14,237 bases of DNA from an uncultured Phenylobacterium sp. (GCA_945952175.1 CAMFHW010000042.1:1-14237); one strand, 5' to 3'; positions 1-7,586 are shown, counted from the first letter of the stretch. Numbers and translations are program-made. Notes: generated from the sequence alone by a model not told the origin.

Positions 1-1951
1 AGTCGTAGTAATAGGCCGCCAGGTTCGCCTGGAAGGTCCGCCCGATGTTCTTCTTCAGGCCGATCTCGAAGGCGTTGTTGTGCTCGGCGTCGGTGAGCGG
101 GAACTGCACCACCGGGGCGACGATGCCCGAGTTGAAGCCGCCCGCCTTATAGCCCCGGCTGAACTTGCCATAGACCAGGGTGTCGTGGTCGGGCTGCCAT
201 TCCAGGCCGATCGTGCCGGTGGTCGCCTGCCAGCTCTTGTCGAGCTTGCGCAGGGCCAGGCCCGTCGTCGGGTCGATCACCGTCGCGGCGCTGACGCCGG
301 GCAGCAGATGGCCCGAGGCGTCGAGGCCGGAGCCGACCGCCGCCGAGGTGATGTCGACCGCCGGCGTGAAGGTGCCGAGCTGGGTCGGAGCCGTGCCGCA
401 GCCGATCAGGGCGAAGCAGACCAGACGCGCCTGCTCCTGGCCGTACTTGTGGTCATGCGAATACCGCAGGCCGGCCGTGAACTTCAGGGTGTCCGTGAAC
501 TTCCAGTCGATCTGGCCGAAGGCGGCCCAGGACTTGTCCTCGAAGTCCGGGCGGGTGTCGTACCAGTAGCGGTTCGGGTTGGCCGCCGCGGCCCCACCGG
601 TGGGCAGGATCGGATTGGCGAACTGCGGCTGGTTGGCCAGTTGCACCCAGACCGGCTGCTTGTAGGCCTCGTGATAGTAGTACATGCCGCCCAGCCACTG
701 GAGCGGACCGTCGCCGCTGGACGAGATGTTCAGCTCATGGCTGAACCAGTGCTTGTCTTCCTGGTAGGTCGAGACGGCCTGCGGGAAGATCCGCAGCGGG
801 CCGCAGATGCCGGCGCCCGCAAGCGCGGCGCTGCAGGCGCCGGTGCCCGACAGCGGGATGGTGTAGGCGCTGATGGCGCTGAGGTCGTTATCCTGGACCA
901 GGGTGTAGTGGTAGGTCGAACCGCCCCCGATGTACTTCAGGTCGAAGTTGTCGAAGTGGTAGACGTACTCGGCCGCGAGCGTGAAGGTCTCGTCGAGGCT
1001 GACGGTCGAGGGCGTGTCCGACGCGAACTTGCGCGGATCGTTGATCGACGGGTTGGTGCAGCCCGTGGACGAGGTGTTGACCACGCCGGTCGCCACGCCG
1101 GAGCAGCCGAAGCCGCTGTTCAGATAGAAGACCGCGTCGCGCTCGACCGTGGTGTTGTACTGGAACGGCGTGTAGCTGGCGCGACCGCCGAGGCCGCCGC
1201 CGCCATTGTTCCAGTTGAACGCCGAGACCTTCACCCAGCCCTCGGCCCTGTCGCCGAAGTTCGCGGCGAGCTGGACCTCGAAATAGGTCTGGTCGATGAC
1301 GTTGCCCTCGTCGGGCATGCCCGGGACGGTGTTCTGATACCAGCCGTCGCGCTGCTTTTCCCACTGGCCGTTCACCCGGAAGCGAAGGCTGTCGTTGATC
1401 GGGCCCGACATGGTGCCCTGCAGCAGGCTGTAGCCGTAGTTGCCGACGGTCGCGCGGACCTCGGACTCGAACTCGTGCGACGGACGCTTGGACAGCACAT
1501 TGATCGCACCGCCGATCGAGTTGCGGCCGTAGAGGGTGCCCTGCGGACCACGCAGCACTTCCACCCGGTCGATGAACAGCGGCTGCTTCGACGCCTCGAA
1601 GGTCGAGGAGGTGTAGACGCCATCCGAATAGATCGCCACGGCGCCGTCGGCGGCCTGGACGTTGGTCACGCGGCCGATGCCGCGCAGGCTGATCCGGTCA
1701 CCGGAGTTGTTGTAGGTCAGGCCGGGCGTGAAGTTGGTCATGTCCTGGACGGAATTGATCCCGACCAGGTCTCGCTTCTCCGAGGTGAAGGCGGAGATGG
1801 CGACGGGCACGTCCTGGAGGCTCTGTTCCCGCTTTTCGGCGGTGACCACCAGCTCCTCGATCATCGTGCCTTCCGAGCTCTGCGCGTGCGCGGCGCCCGC
1901 CGAAATCGCGGCCACCAGTGCGCTCGTCGCGAGCAGACTGATCCTTTGCAT
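1..1951 (-). CDS. TonB-dependent outer-membrane receptor, copy 1 (C-terminus cut by window edge)
   Basis: Outer-membrane active-transport channel that takes up a ligand using TonB-ExbB-ExbD energy; the ligand is unknown. Translation from ATG at 1951 gives 650 codons before the left edge. Residues 1-24 are a signal peptide ending AHAQ. A TonB-box-like segment IEELVVTAEKR follows at 31-41. The plug domain carries the hallmark LRGPQGTLYGRNSIGG (DNA around 1511-1555). The rest is aromatic-rich beta-barrel with segments such as LKFTAGLRYSHDHKYG and YGKFSRGYKAGGFNSG. The start is supported by a GGGGAGGA Shine-Dalgarno sequence 6-7 bases upstream and by the signal peptide. Compared with its neighbour (912 aa), about 200 C-terminal residues lie outside the window. 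The neighbour at 2256-4994 is a clear paralog, near-identical around the TonB box. The family call is firm; a siderophore, sugar or terpenoid/aromatic substrate cannot be distinguished. Confidence 0.95.
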   Translation of the reverse strand, partial: MQRISLLATSALVAAISAGAAHAQSSEGTMIEELVVTAEKREQSLQDVPVAISAFTSEKRDLVGINSVQDMTNFTPGLTYNNSGDRISLRGIGRVTNVQAADGAVAIYSDGVYTSSTFEASKQPLFIDRVEVLRGPQGTLYGRNSIGGAINVLSKRPSHEFESEVRATVGNYGYSLLQGTMSGPINDSLRFRVNGQWEKQRDGWYQNTVPGMPDEGNVIDQTYFEVQLAANFGDRAEGWVKVSAFNWNNGGGGLGGRASYTPFQYNTTVERDAVFYLNSGFGCSGVATGVVNTSSTGCTNPSINDPRKFASDTPSTVSLDETFTLAAEYVYHFDNFDLKYIGGGSTYHYTLVQDNDLSAISAYTIPLSGTGACSAALAGAGICGPLRIFPQAVSTYQEDKHWFSHELNISSSGDGPLQWLGGMYYYHEAYKQPVWVQLANQPQFANPILPTGGAAAANPNRYWYDTRPDFEDKSWAAFGQIDWKFTDTLKFTAGLRYSHDHKYGQEQARLVCFALIGCGTAPTQLGTFTPAVDITSAAVGSGLDASGHLLPGVSAATVIDPTTGLALRKLDKSWQATTGTIGLEWQPDHDTLVYGKFSRGYKAGGFNSGIVAPVVQFPLTDAEHNNAFEIGLKKNIGRTFQANLAAYYYD

Positions 1952-1991
1952 TCTAATCCTCCCCATAGGCTTCTTGATTGGCGACGCTATT

Positions 1992-2014
1992 CCGCGTTCG
2001 AGTCGAACCTGCGG
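1992..2014. promoter_or_regulatory. Palindromic candidate operator upstream of TonB receptor copy 1
   Basis: Positions 1996-2008 form a perfect palindrome, GTTCGA-G-TCGAAC. It is flanked by CCGC on the left and GCGG on the right, offset by two bases, which extends the dyad to 1992-2014. It lies 41 bases or more upstream of the receptor start at 1951, where a repressor site or leader hairpin could act. A further TCGAAC copy is at 2082-2087. No regulator gene is in the window. TCGAAC also occurs by chance in GC-rich DNA, so the operator role is inferred. Confidence 0.35.
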
Positions 2015-2146
2015 TATGGCGGTTCTCCCGTCAATCATTGGGGTTCCGATATTTCGGTATGATACCCAGCGTGCGATTCCATCGAACGTTGTTACGCACG
2101 GCCTGGTGGTGGTCTATCCCACTGAACCTGTTGGGATTTCCGAAAT

Positions 2147-2178
2147 AAAAAGGGGCGCGCTGGAGGCCCAGCGCGCCC
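2147..2178 (-). terminator. Intrinsic terminator of TonB receptor copy 2
   Basis: Read on the minus strand, this is a perfect 11-bp GC-rich stem (arms 2168-2178 and 2153-2163, GGGCGCGCTGG with its complement). It has a 4-base loop (2164-2167) and is followed after one C by a run of five T (2151-2147) and an A/T stretch. This is a classic Rho-independent terminator, 77 bases downstream of the stop of the receptor at 2256-4994. It implies that receptor copy 1 needs its own promoter, somewhere in 1952-2146. Confidence 0.88.
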
Positions 2179-2255
2179 AATTTGGCTATGGTTGAGGAAT
2201 ACTAGAAGCGTACTCGAAATGGGCGCCGGATGGCGCGGTTACAGGCGGGACAGGC

Positions 2256-4994
2256 TCAGAAGAACCTGTATTGGAATTCGACCCCGTAGGTCCGCGGCGG
2301 CGTCAGCTCGAGGTTCTGACCGCCGGCGCGGAACTGGTCGGACGCCACGAGCGGGTTGTTGTTGCGCTGCGACGGCGCGACCGCGGCGTCATAGCCCTTG
2401 GTGTCCCCGACGTTCTTCACGTAGGCGATGATCGTGTACTTGTTGCCGGTCGGAGCCCAGTGCGCCCGCAGGTCGACCTGATCCCAGCTCGGGGCCGACG
2501 ACCAGGGCTTGGTGAAGACGTTGGCGTAGGCCTTGTCGCGGTAGAGATAGGTCGCACCGACGGTCAGGGTGCCGCCGTCCAGCACGAAGGAGTAGTTGCC
2601 GTTGATGGCGAGCTTCTGCTTCGGCGCCTGGGGCAGGCGGTTGCCGACGATGCTCTGGGCCGTGGTGTTGACGTTGTCGTACACGTCGACCAGCGGGATG
2701 CTCTTCATGATCCGCGTGTCGTTGTACGAGTAGTCGAGGCTCAGGCGCAGCGGCTGGATCGGCTGCCAGATCATGCCCAGCTCCAGGCCGTCCGACCGCG
2801 ACTTCGCGATGTTGACGAACTGGTTGACGTTGGTCGGGCCGACCCGGACCGTCACCGGGGCCTGCAGGTTCTGGTAGTCGAGATAGAAGATCGACGCATT
2901 CATCTGCAGGGTGCGGCCGAGATTGGTCTTCAGGCCGATCTCGTAGGAGTTCACGAACTCCGGATTGGCTTCCGGGGCGACCAGGAAGCTGCCGGCCGAC
3001 AGGCCGAAGGCCTTGTAGCCACGGCTGTAGCGGGCATAGGCCATCGTGCCTTCCTTGGGGTCCCACTGGACGCCGAGGGTGCCGGTGACCGCATCCGAGG
3101 TGTCGCCCAGGTTACGGGCGGCGACGCCGGTGGCCGGATCGATCGTGTACTGCTTGCAGCTCGTGGCTCCGCAGACGACGGGGCTGGTCACGCCCTTGGC
3201 GCCGGCGGCCGTGGTGGTCGGGGCGAGCGTGGCGGTGAGGTCGAAGCCGCCGTTGCCCAGGCCGTTCAAGCCGGCCAGGGCCGGCACGCCGAACGCGCCG
3301 GCCAGGGAGGCCACCGCATTGATGTTGCCGAGCAGGCTACCCCAGTTGGCGGCCGTGCCGGGACCGAAGCCGCTGAGGCCGAGCGCGCTGTAAAGGCCCG
3401 GGTAGCAGGCGTCGGAGTTACAGACGATCCGGCGATACTCCGTTCCGAACTTGTGGTCCTTGGTATAGCGCAGGCCGGCCGTGAACTTCAGCGTGTCGCT
3501 GGCCTTCCAGTCGAGCTGGCCGAAGACCGCCTTGCTCTCGGTGGTCAGCGAATAGTGGCCCGTCGACCAGAGGCCGGTCGGGTTGGCCGCAGCGCCGAGG
3601 ACCGGCGTCGTCAGGTTGGAGCCCGGCTGGAAGAAGTCGGCCGTGCTGCCCGTGCCGGTGTAGCGCTCGTTGTAATAGTAAGCCCCGACGATCCACTGCA
3701 GCGGCGAGTCGTTGGTCGACGCGATGTTGATCTCGTGGCTGTACCAGGTCGGGTACTCGAAATAGTGGTAGGTGTTGTTGCCGTTGACCGTCAGCGGGCT
3801 GCAGTCGGTCGGCGCGCGGCCGAGGCTGTACAGTGTGTGGATCGTGCCGCAGACCGAGCCGGCTTGCAGCGGGATCTGGTACGACTGCACGTTCGTGGCG
3901 TCGGTGTCGCCGTAGAGGTCGTACTTATAGTTCTGCAGGCCGCCGACATACTTAATGTCGAAGGTCGGCATGTGATAGGTGAAGTTCGCCACCATCGAGT
4001 GCACGTCCGTCAGCGTCACGTGCTGCGGGATGTTGGTGTTGAACTTGTGCGCGTCCTGCAGGGCGGGGTTCGTGGTGGTGGTGCCGCCGTTGTACTGGAC
4101 GAGGCTGCCCGGGACGATGCCGTTGAGGCCGGTCTCGGTCGTGTAGCCGTGGGCCGGGTTGTAGACGATCGAGAAGTTCGGATCGAGCAGGCCGGTTTCA
4201 TAGGGGCCGTTCAGATAGCCGGCGCGGGCGCCCGGACCACCGCGGTTGTCCCATTCCAGGGTCTGGTAGCGGACCCAGAGCTCGGCGTGCTCGCCGACGT
4301 CGGCCTTGACCTGGAACTGCCACTCATACTCGTCGCGCTTGCTGCCTTCGGTCGGCATGCCGCGGTTGACGTTGGAGTAGTAGCCGTCGCGCTGATTGCG
4401 CTTGTAGCCCGAGAAGCGGACGGCCAGGCCGTCGGCGAGCGGGCCCGACGCGGCGACCTGGAAGTCGGTGTAGCCGAAGTTCTCCGCGATCGCGCGGACC
4501 TCGGCATAGGGGTGGTCGGTCGGGCGGACCGAGATCACGTTGACCGTGCCGCCGATGGCGTTCCGGCCGTACAGCGTGCCTTGCGGACCGCGGAGGATTT
4601 CCACCCGCTCGGTTTCGAGCGGCGGGCCGCCGGCCAGCACTGTGGAGGTGGTAAAGAGGCTGTCGACATAGATCGACACGGCGCCGTCCACCGAGTGGAC
4701 GTTGGTCAGGCGGCCGATGCCGCGCATGCTCGCCCGGTCGTTGGCCGACTGGTAGACGAAGCCCGGCGTGAAGTTCGTCAGGTCCTGGATCGTGTTGATC
4801 CCGACGATGTCGCGCTGCTTGTTGGTGAAGGCCGAGATCGCGACCGGCACGTCCTGCAGGCTTTGTTCCCGCTTTTCGGCGGTGACCACGAGTTCCTCGA
4901 TGGTCGTGACGCCGGAACCCTGTGCGTGAGCCGCGCTCACAGCCACAAACGCGGCGACCAACGACGTGGTCGCCAACAGCACACTCTGACGCAT
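2256..4994 (-). CDS. TonB-dependent outer-membrane receptor, copy 2
   Basis: Complete 912-residue TonB-dependent receptor for an unknown ligand. Residues 1-25 are a signal peptide ending in AHAQ. A TonB-box-like IEELVVTA sits at about 32-39. The plug is at roughly 46-160, with the hallmark LRGPQGTLYGRNAIGG at 134-149. The remainder is barrel and ends in YRFF, the terminal aromatic residue usual for outer-membrane proteins. ATG at 4994 is chosen over an in-frame upstream ATG at 5354 because it is preceded by GGGGGAGG and starts a good signal peptide; the 120-residue extension has neither. It is about 60-65% alike to copy 1 by eye in the N-terminal region, so this is a tandem duplication. It is followed by its own terminator at 2147-2178. 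The SDR gene is divergent on the other side, suggesting but not proving a shared substrate. Confidence 0.96.
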   Translation of the reverse strand: MRQSVLLATTSLVAAFVAVSAAHAQGSGVTTIEELVVTAEKREQSLQDVPVAISAFTNKQRDIVGINTIQDLTNFTPGFVYQSANDRASMRGIGRLTNVHSVDGAVSIYVDSLFTTSTVLAGGPPLETERVEILRGPQGTLYGRNAIGGTVNVISVRPTDHPYAEVRAIAENFGYTDFQVAASGPLADGLAVRFSGYKRNQRDGYYSNVNRGMPTEGSKRDEYEWQFQVKADVGEHAELWVRYQTLEWDNRGGPGARAGYLNGPYETGLLDPNFSIVYNPAHGYTTETGLNGIVPGSLVQYNGGTTTTNPALQDAHKFNTNIPQHVTLTDVHSMVANFTYHMPTFDIKYVGGLQNYKYDLYGDTDATNVQSYQIPLQAGSVCGTIHTLYSLGRAPTDCSPLTVNGNNTYHYFEYPTWYSHEINIASTNDSPLQWIVGAYYYNERYTGTGSTADFFQPGSNLTTPVLGAAANPTGLWSTGHYSLTTESKAVFGQLDWKASDTLKFTAGLRYTKDHKFGTEYRRIVCNSDACYPGLYSALGLSGFGPGTAANWGSLLGNINAVASLAGAFGVPALAGLNGLGNGGFDLTATLAPTTTAAGAKGVTSPVVCGATSCKQYTIDPATGVAARNLGDTSDAVTGTLGVQWDPKEGTMAYARYSRGYKAFGLSAGSFLVAPEANPEFVNSYEIGLKTNLGRTLQMNASIFYLDYQNLQAPVTVRVGPTNVNQFVNIAKSRSDGLELGMIWQPIQPLRLSLDYSYNDTRIMKSIPLVDVYDNVNTTAQSIVGNRLPQAPKQKLAINGNYSFVLDGGTLTVGATYLYRDKAYANVFTKPWSSAPSWDQVDLRAHWAPTGNKYTIIAYVKNVGDTKGYDAAVAPSQRNNNPLVASDQFRAGGQNLELTPPRTYGVEFQYRFF

Positions 4995-5232
4995 TCTATG
5001 CCTCCCCCTGTAGCCGGTTCTTTGACCGATGCGGAAACCGCGCTTTTTTTTGACACTGTGTTCAGGCGCCCCCTGCGTCAAGTCGTTTGTTACAGGGGCG
5101 TAATGCCGCAAGCGGCCGAGAAGGTTTTGGATCGAACTAAGATTTTCGAACTTCCGGTTTGTCCGAGGGGGTCCGTCGGCTAGAATCGGGGGTGTTCGGG
5201 CGCATGGACGAGGCCCGTCGAGGAGAGCGCCA
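4995..5232. promoter_or_regulatory. Divergent regulatory region between TonB receptor copy 2 and the SDR gene
   Basis: This 238-bp noncoding gap separates two divergent starts and must hold promoters for both. On the minus strand there is a TTGACG hexamer (revcomp of 5076-5081), but no convincing -10 partner 16-18 bases downstream. On the plus strand, TCGAAC occurs twice as a direct repeat (5132-5137 and 5146-5151, 14 bases apart), the same hexamer that forms the palindrome in front of receptor copy 1. An eight-T run at 5044-5051 has no strong GC stem before it. Ribosome binding sites lie at both edges. Confidence 0.5.
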
Positions 5233-6111
5233 ATGAGCCGGCTGGCCGGAAAGATCGCTGTAATCACAGGGGGATGCTCGGGCATCGGCCTGGCGACCGT
5301 CGAACGGTTCGTCGAAGAGGGCGCGCGCGTCCTGGTGGGCGACATCGACGACACGGCCGGATTTGATCTCGCCGCACAATTCGACGGCGCCGTCGGTTAT
5401 TTCCATTGCGACGTGACCGACGAGGCACAGATCAAGGGGTTGATGGCGGCGGCGGTCGAGATGTTCGGCGGCCTGGACATCCTGTTCAACAACGCCGGCG
5501 CGGGCGGTTCGCCGAACCGGCTGGAGGACATGACGGGCGACGCCTGGGACCGCAGTCAGGCCCTGCTGCTGAGGTCGGTGGCGCTGGGCATGACCTATGC
5601 CTTGCCGCACATGAAGGCCCGGGGCGGCGGGGCGATCGTCAACACCGCCTCGATCGCCGGGATGCAGGCCGGCGCCGGCCCGATCGCCTATTCGGTGGCC
5701 AAGGCCGGGGTGATCCACCTGACGCGAGTCGCGGCCGCCGAGGTGGCCCGCGACGGGATCCGGGTGAACGCCATCTGCCCCGGCCTGATCCTGACCAACA
5801 TCTTCACGCCGTCGGAGACCGTTCCGACGGGGCTGGCGACCATGATCAAGCAGAACATGGCCCAGACCGCGCCGGAGGCCCAACCGATCGCCAAGCCGGG
5901 CCTGCCGGCCGACATCGCCAACGCCGCCCTGTTCTTCGCCAGCGACGAAAGCGCCTTCGTCACCGGGGTCCACATGCTGGTGGACGGCGGGATGTTCGTG
6001 GGCCCCCGCCAGGCCTGGGACCCGGAGATGCGGGCCGAGCGGATGCGGATGATGGAGGCCCGCCGGGCGGCGTTCGAGGCGGCCGAGGCGGAGGACGCCC
6101 AGGCCGGCTGA
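5233..6111 (+). CDS. Short-chain dehydrogenase/reductase (SDR), NAD-type
   Basis: A 292-residue classical SDR, a cytoplasmic NAD(P)-dependent oxidoreductase acting on an alcohol or ketone; substrate unknown. Visible motifs are the Rossmann glycine signature T12-G-G-C-S-G-I-G19, D60 in CDV, N86-N-A-G89, and the active site S140 with Y153-S-V-A-K157 (exact S-x12-Y spacing). D37 at the end of strand beta-2 favours NAD over NADP. The position normally holding the tetrad asparagine (W105-D-R-S-Q-A-L-L112-L-R) is leucine. About 35 C-terminal residues beyond the core are rich in Arg, Met, Ala and Glu. The start has GAGGAGAG just upstream. It is divergent from TonB receptor copy 2 and converges with the quinone oxidoreductase gene across only 18 bases. 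A dehydrogenase for a hydrophobic or cyclic alcohol is plausible from context, but this is inference. Confidence 0.93.
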   Translation: MSRLAGKIAVITGGCSGIGLATVERFVEEGARVLVGDIDDTAGFDLAAQFDGAVGYFHCDVTDEAQIKGLMAAAVEMFGGLDILFNNAGAGGSPNRLEDMTGDAWDRSQALLLRSVALGMTYALPHMKARGGGAIVNTASIAGMQAGAGPIAYSVAKAGVIHLTRVAAAEVARDGIRVNAICPGLILTNIFTPSETVPTGLATMIKQNMAQTAPEAQPIAKPGLPADIANAALFFASDESAFVTGVHMLVDGGMFVGPRQAWDPEMRAERMRMMEARRAAFEAAEAEDAQAG

Positions 6112-6129
6112 CCGAGATATTGTAGGCGA

Positions 6130-7110
6130 TCAGGTGGGGTTCAGGACCACCTTGCCGACATGGGCGCCGCCCTCCAGCCAGGCGTGGGCGCCGCCTGCCT
6201 CGTGCAGAGGAAATGTCCTATCAATCAATGGCTTGATCTTTCCGGCCTCGATCCAGGGCCAGACCGTCTTTTCGATCGCGGCGGCCAGGCGGGCCTTCTC
6301 GTCAGCGTCGCGCGGGCGCAGGGTCGAGCCGGTGATCACCGCCCGCTTCTGCATGATGCGGAAGATCTGCAGGCTGACCTCGCCCCCGCCCTGGGCGGCG
6401 ATGAAGACGATGCGCCCGCCGGTGCGGATCGCGTCCAGGTCCTTGGCGAAATAGTCGCCGCCGACCATGTCGAGCACCACGTCGACCCCGCCTTCCGCCT
6501 TGGCGACCTCGGCGAAATCCTGGGTGGTGGTATCCACGGCGACGTCGGCGCCGAGCTTCAACGCCTCGGCGGCCTTGTCCGCGCCGCGGGCGGTGGCGAT
6601 CACCCGCGCCCCAGCCGCCTTGCCCATCTGGATCGCCGTGGTGCCGATCCCCGAGGTCGCCCCATGCACCAGCAGGGTCTCACCGGCCTTCAGCCCGCCA
6701 TGCTCGAAGACATTGGCGAACACCGTGAACACCGTCTCCGGCAGGGCCGCGGCCTCGACCATCGACAGGCCCTTGGGCGCCGGCAGGGCATGGCGCGCGT
6801 CGACCACGGCGTACTGGGCGTAGCCGCCCCCGCCCAGCAGGGCGGTCACCTTGTCGCCGACCTTCCAGCGGCCGGCCGGGGTCACCACCTCGCCGGCGAT
6901 CTCCAGGCCCATGGTGTCCGGCGCGCCGGGCGGCGGCGGATAGGCGCCCATGCGCTGGACGATGTCGGGCCGGTTCACCCCGGCCGCCTCGACCCGCACC
7001 AGGATCTGGCCCGGCCCCGGCGTCGGACGGTCGATCTGCACCGCCTTCATGGCCGTGGCGGGCCCCCGGCCGCCCTCGATGGCGATGGCGGTCATCTGTT
7101 CGTGGCTCAT
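6130..7110 (-). CDS. NAD(P)H:quinone oxidoreductase, PIG3-type zinc-free MDR family
   Basis: A 326-residue member of the medium-chain dehydrogenase/reductase superfamily, quinone oxidoreductase branch, which reduces quinones or related electrophiles with NAD(P)H in the cytoplasm. The PIG3 hallmark VNRPDIVQRMGAYPPPPGA lies at 45-63. The nucleotide-binding segment is LLVHGATSGIGTTAIQMG at 146-163 (AxxGxxG type). The alcohol-dehydrogenase zinc ligands are absent, as expected. The C-terminal substrate-lobe segment IDRTFPLHEAGGAHAWLEGGAHVGKV is split across about 296-321. ATG at 7110 follows a GGGAGCAGGGG sequence and matches family length; an in-frame ATG at 7095 is the alternative. The open frame extends upstream to 7557 only because of GC bias. 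It is divergent from the DUF1192 gene across 84 bases. Confidence 0.93.
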   Translation of the reverse strand: MSHEQMTAIAIEGGRGPATAMKAVQIDRPTPGPGQILVRVEAAGVNRPDIVQRMGAYPPPPGAPDTMGLEIAGEVVTPAGRWKVGDKVTALLGGGGYAQYAVVDARHALPAPKGLSMVEAAALPETVFTVFANVFEHGGLKAGETLLVHGATSGIGTTAIQMGKAAGARVIATARGADKAAEALKLGADVAVDTTTQDFAEVAKAEGGVDVVLDMVGGDYFAKDLDAIRTGGRIVFIAAQGGGEVSLQIFRIMQKRAVITGSTLRPRDADEKARLAAAIEKTVWPWIEAGKIKPLIDRTFPLHEAGGAHAWLEGGAHVGKVVLNPT

Positions 7111-7194
7111 GAGCCCCTGCTCCCTGGTCTTGCGCGCGCGATTGGTCCGGGGTGAGATAGGCCCAAGACTTGAGGCCGGAAAGGGAGGTCTTCC

Positions 7195-7401
7195 ATGGAC
7201 GAACCCGCAGAGGTCCGCGTCGGGCGCGGACAACGGTTGGCCGAGGCCGTGAAAGAAGACCTGGAACTGTTCGCCGTCAGCGACTTGGAAGAGCGGATCG
7301 AGATCCTGCAGGCCGAGATCGCGCGCTGCGAGGCGCAGATCGGCCGCAAGCGGGCCGGCCGCGCCGCCGCCGACGCCCTGTTCTCGCCCCCGCCCAGCTA
7401 G
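7195..7401 (+). CDS. DUF1192 family small coiled-coil protein
   Basis: A 68-residue protein recognised as DUF1192 from its core: leucine/serine then LEERIEILQAEIARCEAQI (30-48) and the tail KRAGRAAADALF (52-63). Residues 29-56 look like a single coiled-coil helix. The function of the family is unknown. It is typically a short alphaproteobacterial protein of 55-70 residues, so this copy is full length. The start is set by an AGGGAGG Shine-Dalgarno sequence 7 bases before the ATG. It lies divergently from the quinone oxidoreductase and 185 bases upstream of rcdA on the same strand. The two could be co-transcribed, but rcdA appears to have its own promoter signals in the gap. Confidence 0.85.
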   Translation: MDEPAEVRVGRGQRLAEAVKEDLELFAVSDLEERIEILQAEIARCEAQIGRKRAGRAAADALFSPPPS

Positions 7402-7478
7402 GCCCCGCGCGACGCCCGGGAATGCGGCGCCCGCGCGCGTGGCGGGCGAATGGACTCGCGCGGGCTGCGACCACAGGG

Positions 7479-7493
7479 TTAATCGTTTGTTGT
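7479..7493 (+). promoter_or_regulatory. Degenerate CtrA box upstream of rcdA
   Basis: TTAA (7479-7482), seven bases, then TTGT (7490-7493). This matches the CtrA consensus TTAA-N7-TTAA perfectly in the first half and at two of four bases in the second. It lies 94 bases upstream of the rcdA start. A CcrM-type GANTC site (GACTC) is at 7453-7457. CtrA control of rcdA is known in Caulobacter, which raises the prior, but the second half-site is poor. Confidence 0.35.
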
Positions 7494-7521
7494 GTGGAAA
7501 TCGTCCAGGAAGGACGCGCCC

Positions 7522-7538
7522 TTGGCATGCCCGTTGCA
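7522..7538 (+). promoter_or_regulatory. Sigma-54-type -24/-12 promoter candidate for rcdA
   Basis: The sequence TTGGCATG-N4-TTGCA matches the RpoN consensus (YTGGCACG-N4-TTGCW) at all positions but one. The invariant GG (7524-7525) and GC (7536-7537) are exactly 10 bases apart. The predicted start of transcription is near 7549, giving a leader of about 38 bases before the rcdA ATG at 7587. No enhancer-binding-protein gene is in the window, so this rests on the motif and its position alone. Confidence 0.5.
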
Positions 7539-7586
7539 GCGGCCGGGTGGTTCGCAAGTCGGCGGACGATTTTCAGAGACGAACAG

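Noticed and set aside
2033..2038. TTGACG hexamer on the minus strand as the -35 of receptor copy 1
   Set aside because: No acceptable -10 hexamer at 16-18 bases, so no promoter call was made from it.
80..2062. 660-codon plus-strand open frame opposite TonB receptor copy 1
   Set aside because: Antisense shadow. The translation is Arg/Val/Gly/Asp-rich with no domain, while the minus strand encodes a full receptor with signal peptide and plug motifs.
5044..5051. Eight-T run as a possible plus-strand terminator
   Set aside because: No stable GC stem lies immediately before it on the plus strand, and no plus-strand gene ends upstream.
2271..5183. 970-codon plus-strand open frame opposite TonB receptor copy 2
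   Set aside because: Long only because high GC in the third codon positions removes stops on the opposite strand. Composition is not protein-like and the sense gene is certain.
4995..5354. N-terminal extension of TonB receptor copy 2 to an upstream ATG at 5354
   Set aside because: It would overlap the divergent SDR start and bury the signal peptide. The internal ATG at 4994 has a strong Shine-Dalgarno sequence.
7111..7557. Upstream extension of the quinone oxidoreductase frame
   Set aside because: It overlaps the DUF1192 gene on the other strand. The PIG3 family begins near MTAIAIEGG and a ribosome binding site precedes 7110.
7170..7586. Upstream extension of the rcdA frame, overlapping DUF1192
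   Set aside because: The translation is Arg-rich and not coding-like. Family alignment places the start at MSDATTMTRRS, and promoter-like signals lie in between.
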